A DNA stretch of 10,551 bases from an uncultured Clostridia bacterium. GTDB lineage: Bacteria > Bacillota > Clostridia > TANB77 > CAG-508. The DNA lies in NCBI GenBank assembly GCA_947624365.1, contig CANQJY010000032.1:1-10551 (forward strand), given 5' to 3'. Position numbers and translations under genes: made by a program. The notes below the pieces were generated by a model. That model worked only from the letters and a program-made list of their open reading frames with translations, made no database searches and was not told where the DNA came from. The number at the start of each line of letters is the position of its first letter. Position 1 is the stretch's first letter. Of the stretch, positions 6,379-10,551 are shown piece after piece.

Positions 6379-6828
6379 ATGTACACAATTGAAGAATTTG
6401 ATGAACAAAAAACAAAAGTATTAAAGTACATATTATATAAAAAAAGAACAGAGCAAGAAATAAAAAATAAATTTAGCTCAACTATACCTAATGACTTATT
6501 AGAAGATATTATTCAATATCTTAAAGATGCTAAATATATTGATGATAAAGAATATATTGAAAAAACAATAAACAATTTTAAATCACTAAAAAATTTATCT
6601 ATCAAAGAATTGACTTATAAATTGCTTAGTAAAGGTATTTCTAGAGATTATATTGATGAATATATCTATGAAAATAGAGAAGAATTAGAAAAATACGAAC
6701 AAAAATCTATTTCAAATATTATATATAAAAAACAAACATCAATGGACATAGAAGATATAAAACAATACTTATTAAAAAAGGGATACAAATACGAAAATAT
6801 TAATAATGTAGTGGAAGGAATAGAATAA
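6379..6828 (+). CDS. recX: Regulatory protein RecX
   Basis: RecX binds RecA filaments and limits their growth and activity. This 149-residue protein shows the repeated three-helix pattern of the family: KRTEQEIKNKF...LLEDIIQYLKDAKYIDDKEYIEKTI (about 22-64), then LSIKELTYKLLSKGISRDYIDEYI (about 73-96), then a third unit SMDIEDIKQYLLKKGYKYENINNVV (about 121-145). It is on the short side for the family, many of whose members have about 150-270 residues. It starts 11 bases after recA with an AGGTGA site overlapping the recA stop codon, and it ends one base before the scpA start codon, so translation of the three genes is probably linked. Divergent sequence but the position beside recA supports the assignment strongly. 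Confidence 0.9.
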   Translation: MYTIEEFDEQKTKVLKYILYKKRTEQEIKNKFSSTIPNDLLEDIIQYLKDAKYIDDKEYIEKTINNFKSLKNLSIKELTYKLLSKGISRDYIDEYIYENREELEKYEQKSISNIIYKKQTSMDIEDIKQYLLKKGYKYENINNVVEGIE

Positions 6829-6829
6829 G

Positions 6830-7573
6830 ATGCCAAATTTATTAACATTAGAGACAAAGAAATATGCTATAAAAATTGATAATTTTGAAGGACCATTAGA
6901 TTTATTAATTTACTTAATAGAAAAAAACAAAATGAATATTTATGATATAAATTTAACACAAATTACAGAACAATATATGGAATATTTAAATGCAATGGAA
7001 GAATTAAATTTAGAAATTGCAAGTGAATTTTTAGTTATGGCATCTTCATTACTTTATTTAAAATCCAAAAGGTTATTACCAAAACAAGAGGAAGATGAAG
7101 AAGAGTTAACAGAAGAAGAACTTATCAGAAGAATTATTGAGTATAAAAAATACAAAGAAATTAGTAAAAAATTTAAAGAAAATTACATTTTATTTTCAAA
7201 ACGTATAACAAAAATGCAAGAAGAAATTGAATTACCTAAAAGAAAACTAGAAAAAAACTATGAAAATGATTTAATTCCACAAGTATATAAAGATTTATTA
7301 GAAAGGACAAGTCAAAGATTAAATCAAAATGCTAAAAATATAGAAAAAATAGCATTAGTAGAAAATTATACAGTTGCAAGTAAAGTAAGAGAAATGGTAA
7401 GAGTATTATTTAAACAAAAAAGATTTGTATTTAATAAACTATTTTCAATAAAACAAAAAGACAAACAAGAAGTTATTACAGCATTTAGTGGATTATTGGA
7501 ATTATCAAGAAGAAACAAAGTTGCAACAAATCAAGAAGAAATCTTTGGCGATATTATGGTTGAAAAGAAATAA
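6830..7573 (+). CDS. scpA: Segregation and condensation protein A (kleisin subunit of SMC complex)
   Basis: ScpA is the kleisin that bridges the SMC dimer and, with ScpB, makes the bacterial condensin needed for chromosome compaction and segregation. The 247-residue protein has the usual length. The N-terminal SMC-neck binding region shows FEGPLDLLIYLIEKNKMNIYDI (19-40) and ITEQYMEYLNAM (45-56), followed by SEFLVMASSLLYLKSKRLLP (65-84), an acidic linker (86-96), a long charged middle, and a C-terminal winged-helix part (about 170-245, 'FSGLLELSRRNKV'). It starts one base after the recX stop, with GGAAGGAA (6813-6820) inside recX as ribosome site. The usual partner scpB is not downstream; a DUF2953 gene follows instead. 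Confidence 0.95.
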   Translation: MPNLLTLETKKYAIKIDNFEGPLDLLIYLIEKNKMNIYDINLTQITEQYMEYLNAMEELNLEIASEFLVMASSLLYLKSKRLLPKQEEDEEELTEEELIRRIIEYKKYKEISKKFKENYILFSKRITKMQEEIELPKRKLEKNYENDLIPQVYKDLLERTSQRLNQNAKNIEKIALVENYTVASKVREMVRVLFKQKRFVFNKLFSIKQKDKQEVITAFSGLLELSRRNKVATNQEEIFGDIMVEKK

Positions 7574-7648
7574 AAAAATAATTTCAGAATGTTTAAAAAA
7601 CCAAAAAATGGAAAAACTATGTATAAAATAAAAAAAGAAGGCGATAAT

Positions 7649-7684
7649 ATGCTATTTTTATTTTATACATTTTTTTATTGTTAA
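7649..7684 (+). other. Out-of-frame apparent true start of the DUF2953 gene at a T7 run
   Basis: ATG at 7649 has the better ribosome site (AAGAAGG, 7635-7641) and begins MLFLFYTFF, but it meets TAA at 7682-7684. One additional T in the seven-T run at 7670-7676 would join it in frame to LLLTIILIILSMKIQ, giving a complete N-terminal membrane helix. This could be a sequencing or assembly indel, a genuine mutation, or a slippage site. Confidence 0.55.
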
Positions 7685-8304
7685 CAATAATCCTAATAAT
7701 ATTATCAATGAAAATACAAATCAAAATAGAAAATTTAAAATACCAATCAGAACCCCAAAAAGACAATACACATACAAATGACGGATATCAAGTATTATTT
7801 TGTATCTATATATTAAGCAAAATTCCAATATTCAAATTTAAATTAACAAAGGCAAAATTCAAAAAAATAAATCAAAAAACGCATATTAAAGAAAAAATGA
7901 TAAAACAAATGCAAACGCAAAATGTGATACGTTTATCTGAAAAATATAATATTACAAAAGATTTAAAAGAAATTGTAAAGAATATAAAATTAGAAACATA
8001 TAAATTAAATCTAAAAATACAATTAGGAACTGAAAATGTAATATTAACATCATTTTTGATTCCAGCTATTAGCACAATACTAACATTTTTTATTTATAAA
8101 ACTAAAAATAAATCTAGTGAACAATATTTCCAAGTAATGCCAATTTATCAAAGTAAAAATCTAATCAATTTCCAGCTAGAAGGTATATTTCAAATAAAAG
8201 TGATACATATTATAACCACAATATGTATATTAAAAAAGAAAAGGAGAGTTGAGAAATATGAGCGAACATCCAATAGAAGGTCTTATGACTACAGCTATGA
8301 ATAG
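7678..8304 (+). CDS. DUF2953 family membrane protein (start probably displaced by a frameshift)
   Basis: The open frame from TTG 7678 gives 208 residues. It begins with a membrane helix (LLTIILIILSMKIQIKIEN), has a charged middle with many Lys, and then the DUF2953 hallmark 'LGTENVILTSFLIPAISTILTFF' as a second hydrophobic segment (about 116-140). It ends with a FQLEGIFQIKVIHIITTICIL-type motif (about 166-187). DUF2953 proteins have no proven biochemical role but are encoded next to gerW/ytfJ in many spore-forming Clostridia, as here, so a sporulation link is inferred from position. TTG 7678 lacks a proper ribosome site; the better one serves ATG 7649, one base out of frame. The 3' end overlaps gerW by 47 bases, and the last 20 or so residues look like an unselected tail. 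Confidence 0.75.
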   Translation: MLTIILIILSMKIQIKIENLKYQSEPQKDNTHTNDGYQVLFCIYILSKIPIFKFKLTKAKFKKINQKTHIKEKMIKQMQTQNVIRLSEKYNITKDLKEIVKNIKLETYKLNLKIQLGTENVILTSFLIPAISTILTFFIYKTKNKSSEQYFQVMPIYQSKNLINFQLEGIFQIKVIHIITTICILKKKRRVEKYERTSNRRSYDYSYE

Positions 8305-8857
8305 TATTCAAGATATGATTGATGTAAATACAATTATAGGAGAACCAATTGAAACATCAAATAATATTGTAATTATACCAATTTCAAAAGTATCATTTGG
8401 ATTTGCAGCAGGAGGAAGTGAATTTAAAGGAGAAACAGTTGATGAATACAAAAAAGCAGATAAGGAAGAAGAAATTCAATATCGTTTGCCATTTGGCGGA
8501 GGAAGTGGAGCAGGGGTAAGTATTAACCCAATTGCATTTTTAGTTATTACAAGAGAAAATGTAAAACTAATTCCAGTAAATCATTCTTCAAGTATAGATA
8601 AATTACTAGATTATATTCCAGATTTAATAGAAAAAGTAAATAATGCAATGAATCGTTGTATTGAAAATAAAAAAGAAGAAACAGAAAAAATAATTCGTAA
8701 AATGGGAAGTAGAGAGAAACATACAGACAAAGAAGAAAAGCCTATAGAACATATTGAAAAAACAGTAAAAAAAGTGGAGAAGAAAAAAGAAGAAATTCCA
8801 GAAGAAATTACTTATGAATTTGAATATGATGAAACACCTAATGAAGATGAAATGTAA
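8258..8857 (+). CDS. gerW: GerW/YtfJ family spore protein
   Basis: The first 125 residues match the GerW (YtfJ) family almost motif for motif: MSEHPIEGLMTTAMNSIQDM, DVNTIIGEPIET, VIIPISKVSFGFAAGGSEF, LPFGGGSGAGVSINPIAFLV. In Bacillus subtilis GerW is made in the forespore and is required for a normal germination response to some nutrients. The start is ATG 8258, which gives the conserved MSEHPIEGLM beginning; the AAGGAGAG site (8241-8248) is rather far from it. An in-frame TTG at 8249 would sit on that site and is rejected. Members are usually about 130-160 residues, whereas this one has 199. The extra C-terminal part (about 140-199) is a Lys/Glu-rich, probably coiled or disordered tail ending in an acidic EFEYDETPNEDEM. 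The gene overlaps the DUF2953 gene and is closed by a strong hairpin. Confidence 0.92.
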   Translation: MSEHPIEGLMTTAMNSIQDMIDVNTIIGEPIETSNNIVIIPISKVSFGFAAGGSEFKGETVDEYKKADKEEEIQYRLPFGGGSGAGVSINPIAFLVITRENVKLIPVNHSSSIDKLLDYIPDLIEKVNNAMNRCIENKKEETEKIIRKMGSREKHTDKEEKPIEHIEKTVKKVEKKKEEIPEEITYEFEYDETPNEDEM

Positions 8858-8867
8858 TTAAAAAGGA

Positions 8868-8902
8868 TACCCCACCTTTTGCATGTTGCAAGAGGTGGGG
8901 TA
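8868..8902 (+). terminator. Strong hairpin ending the recA-gerW cluster
   Basis: TACCCCACCTTTTGCA (8868-8883) pairs with TGCAAGAGGTGGGGTA (8887-8902), a 16-bp stem with a single G-T pair and a 3-base loop. It starts 10 bases after the gerW stop. The T-rich tail is interrupted (ATATTATTTAT), but the stem is among the most GC-rich stretches of the window. It separates the recA-gerW unit from the spoIIA promoter. Confidence 0.85.
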
Positions 8903-8925
8903 ATATTATTTATAATAGTTGCAAA

Positions 8926-8957
8926 TTTTGTCGAAAAGTTGTCAGAATACGACAAAA
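8926..8957. promoter_or_regulatory. Inverted pair of Spo0A boxes upstream of spoIIAA
   Basis: TTTTGTCG (8926-8933) and CGACAAAA (8950-8957) are exact inverted copies 16 bases apart. The left copy contains the full Spo0A core TGTCGAA (8929-8935); the right one reads TGTCGTA on the minus strand, one mismatch. They lie about 20-40 bases upstream of the promoter -35, an activator position. The spoIIA operon is a classical target of phosphorylated Spo0A. Confidence 0.7.
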
Positions 8958-8974
8958 CTTCTATTGTTTTGCTA

Positions 8975-9003
8975 TTGGAAAATATTGTAAATTGATATAT
9001 AAT
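8975..9003 (+). promoter_or_regulatory. spoIIA operon promoter
   Basis: TTGGAA (8975-8980) and TATAAT (8998-9003) are 17 bases apart, a sigma-A layout. In other spore formers this operon is read by sigma-H; GGAAAAT (8977-8983) resembles part of a sigma-H -35, but I see no convincing sigma-H -10 (GAAT) at the right distance. Either factor could use this region. AAGGAGG (9018-9024) follows 6 bases before the start codon. Confidence 0.6.
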
Positions 9004-9030
9004 ACAAACCGTATTCAAAGGAGGAAAGAC

Positions 9031-9345
9031 ATGGAATCAAAATTTTATGAAAAAGACAAGCTATTGATTTTTAAAATTACAGAAGAAATTGATGACCATA
9101 GTGTTCAAAAGATAAGGAGGAGAGCAGATTATGAAATTGAAAGATTTATGCCTAGAAAAGTTATATTTGATTTTGATAGTGTCACTTTCATGGATAGTGC
9201 CGGAATAGGATTATTGGTTGGAAGATATAAATTTGCAAACCTATTAGGTGCAAAATTAGAAGTGGCTAACCTTACACAAAGTGTTAATAAAATCTTTGAA
9301 ATGAGTGGTATTTTAAAATTAATACCAGTAGCAGGAAAGGAATAA
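9031..9345 (+). CDS. spoIIAA: Anti-sigma F factor antagonist SpoIIAA
   Basis: This 104-residue STAS-domain protein releases SigF in the forespore by binding SpoIIAB. SpoIIAB inactivates it by phosphorylating a serine, and the phosphatase SpoIIE reverses that. The acceptor is Ser56 in FMDSAGIGLLVGRY (53-66), where D-S-x-G is diagnostic. The preceding VIFDFDSV strand and the C-terminal SVNKIFEMSGILKLIP (about 84-99) complete the STAS fold. The start is ATG 9031 behind a perfect AAGGAGG; a non-ATG start at 8992 would include the promoter and is rejected. The length matches the family (about 110). spoIIAB follows after 4 bases. Confidence 0.96.
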   Translation: MESKFYEKDKLLIFKITEEIDDHSVQKIRRRADYEIERFMPRKVIFDFDSVTFMDSAGIGLLVGRYKFANLLGAKLEVANLTQSVNKIFEMSGILKLIPVAGKE

Positions 9346-9349
9346 AAGT

Positions 9350-9826
9350 ATGAATGAACAATTTGAAAATGAAATGAAATTAGAGTTCTTAAGTAAATCA
9401 TCAAACGAAGCATTTGCAAGGCTTACAGTAGCTGCTTTTGCATCACAATTAGACCCAACCATTGAAGAATTGGCAGATATAAAAACAGCAGTATCAGAAG
9501 CTGTTACAAACTGTATTATCCATGGATATGAAAATAAAATAGGAATTGTAAAATTGAGTGCAAAACTATATCAAAATGAAATTATTATAGAAATAACAGA
9601 CAATGGAAAAGGAATTGCCAATATTGAATTAGCAAAAGAGCCATTATACACAACAAAACCAAATCTAGAAAGATCAGGTATGGGATTTACAATTATGGAA
9701 AGTTTTATGGATGACATCAATATTGAATCTATTGTTGGAGTAGGAACAAAAGTAACTATGTGTAAAAAAATCAAAAAAGAAGAAACAAACCAAGAACAAA
9801 TAGAACAAATGACAAGTATGCCTTAG
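9350..9826 (+). CDS. spoIIAB: Anti-sigma F factor SpoIIAB (serine kinase)
   Basis: SpoIIAB is a GHKL-type kinase that holds SigF inactive in an ATP-dependent complex and phosphorylates SpoIIAA. In its 158 residues the N box is SEAVTNCIIHGYEN (49-62; Glu50, Asn54), the G1 box TDNGKGI (83-89), and the G2/lid region ERSGMGFTIMESFMD (107-121). GTKVTMCKKI (132-141) is the last strand. The N-terminal LEFLSKSSNEAFARLTVAAF segment is typical of clostridial members. The C-terminal 17 or so residues (KKEETNQEQIEQMTSMP) are a polar extension beyond the roughly 140-146 residues common in the family. The ribosome site AGGAAAGGA (9333-9341) overlaps the end of spoIIAA, indicating coupled translation. Confidence 0.96.
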   Translation: MNEQFENEMKLEFLSKSSNEAFARLTVAAFASQLDPTIEELADIKTAVSEAVTNCIIHGYENKIGIVKLSAKLYQNEIIIEITDNGKGIANIELAKEPLYTTKPNLERSGMGFTIMESFMDDINIESIVGVGTKVTMCKKIKKEETNQEQIEQMTSMP

Positions 9827-9840
9827 GAAGGAAAATAAAT

Positions 9841-10545
9841 ATGTTTGAAAATGATAAAGAAGCAATCAAAAAAGCACAGCAAGGGGATAAATTGGTACTA
9901 GAAAAATTAATAACAGAAAATAGTGGATTAATATGGAGTATCGTAAAAAGGTTTAGTGGAAGAGGATTTGAGCTAGAAGATTTATATCAAATAGGCTGTG
10001 TTGGTTTTATAAAATCAATTAAAAGATTTGACACTAGCTTTGAAGTAAAACTTTCAACATATACAGTACCATATATTTTAGGAGAAATAAAACGATATAT
10101 AAGAGATGATGGAACAATTAAAGTAAGTAGAAGTATTAAGGAATTACAAGCAAAAATAAGGCAAATACAAATAGAACATATAAATAAATATAAAGAAGAA
10201 ATCACATTAGAAGAAATTGCAAAAAAATTAAACATTTCAAAAGAAGATGTTGCAATTGCATTAGAAGCAAGTAAACCAATTGAATCAATAGATAGTGTAT
10301 GTCAATCTGAAAAAGGGGAAAAAGGGATTGGAATAATAGAAAAAATATCTGCAGGAAAAAATGAAGAAGAGGTAATTACTAATAAAATAGCTTTAAAAGA
10401 AGCAATTGATAGCTTGTCTCCAAAAGACAAGCAAATTATATTATTACGTTTTTATAAAGAAAAAACGCAGACAGAAGTGGCAAAAATATTAGGTGTTAGT
10501 CAAGTACAAGTATCAAGAACAGAAAAGAAAATTTGGAATTATTAA
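9841..10545 (+). CDS. sigF: RNA polymerase sporulation sigma factor SigF
   Basis: SigF is the first compartment-specific sigma factor of sporulation, active in the forespore. The 234-residue protein carries sigma region 2 (about 22-92, with SGLIWSIVKRFSGRGFELED, DLYQIGCVGFIKSIKRFD and LSTYTVPYILGEIKRYIRDD), region 3 (about 97-150, SIKELQAKIR and EEITLEEIAKKLNIS), and region 4 (about 183-231). In region 4 the helix-turn-helix is TQTEVAKILGVSQVQVSRTEKKI. SigG is very similar in sequence; the position behind spoIIAA and spoIIAB decides for SigF. The start is ATG 9841 with AGGAAGG (9825-9831) overlapping the spoIIAB stop. The stop is TAA 10543-10545, so the gene is complete, and the window ends six bases later. 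Confidence 0.96.
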   Translation: MFENDKEAIKKAQQGDKLVLEKLITENSGLIWSIVKRFSGRGFELEDLYQIGCVGFIKSIKRFDTSFEVKLSTYTVPYILGEIKRYIRDDGTIKVSRSIKELQAKIRQIQIEHINKYKEEITLEEIAKKLNISKEDVAIALEASKPIESIDSVCQSEKGEKGIGIIEKISAGKNEEEVITNKIALKEAIDSLSPKDKQIILLRFYKEKTQTEVAKILGVSQVQVSRTEKKIWNY

Positions 10546-10551
10546 AGAAAC

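Noticed and set aside
7589..7684. Short frame starting MFKKPKNGKTMYK between scpA and the DUF2953 gene
   Set aside because: It runs into the ATG at 7649 in the same frame, but it has no good ribosome site and no resemblance to ScpB; taken as the leader of the DUF2953 gene.
9129..9419. 96-codon minus-strand frame across the spoIIAA-spoIIAB junction
   Set aside because: Antisense to two conserved genes with diagnostic motifs; no support of its own.
1..10551. tRNA, rRNA, riboswitch, CRISPR array, insertion sequence or phage genes
   Set aside because: No cloverleaf or conserved RNA motifs, no regularly spaced repeats, no transposase or integrase motifs were seen on either strand.

Overview
The window is strongly AT-rich, low-GC Firmicutes DNA, most likely from a spore-forming member of the class Clostridia, quite possibly an uncultured gut lineage (the finer placement is a guess). 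The evidence is the sporulation content (SpoIIAA, SpoIIAB, SigF, GerW/YtfJ, a SpoVB-like flippase), classic AAGGAGG ribosome binding sites, sigma-A type promoters, and Lys/Asn/Ile-rich proteins.

Layout. (1) Bases 1-395 hold the 3' end of a family 1 (sugar-type) ABC solute-binding protein whose C-terminus looks cut short. On the opposite strand of the same stretch is a 25-codon reading frame that looks like an isolated signal peptide behind a perfect Shine-Dalgarno. (2) 519-1226 is a zinc-dependent phospholipase C family protein with its own promoter and terminator. (3) 1348-3543, minus strand, is a two-gene unit: a membrane-anchored VanW-domain protein followed by a SpoVB-like lipid flippase. 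(4) 3658-5232 is an oligopeptide-type (family 5) solute-binding protein anchored by a transmembrane helix instead of a lipid, with no transporter genes beside it. (5) 5321-8857 is a tight cluster recA, recX, scpA, a DUF2953 membrane protein and gerW, ending in a strong hairpin. scpB, which normally follows scpA, is absent. (6) 9031-10545 is the complete spoIIA operon, spoIIAA-spoIIAB-sigF, preceded by an inverted pair of Spo0A boxes and a promoter.

How the genes fit together: recA/recX serve recombination and its control, scpA serves chromosome condensation and segregation, and the spoIIA operon commits the forespore to its programme (SpoIIAB holds SigF until dephosphorylated SpoIIAA releases it). 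GerW and the SpoVB-like protein belong to later spore stages. The VanW and flippase genes are envelope functions.

I do not see a clear new multi-gene system. The best anomalies are: a 16-bp direct repeat embedded in the recA promoter where a LexA box would be expected; the start of the DUF2953 gene, which is out of frame by one base at a run of seven T; the absence of scpB; the truncated genes at the left edge; a palindrome with a Spo0A-box core between two convergent genes; and the lone membrane-anchored solute-binding protein. No gene-free stretch exceeds 300 bases. I found no tRNA, rRNA, CRISPR array or transposase.
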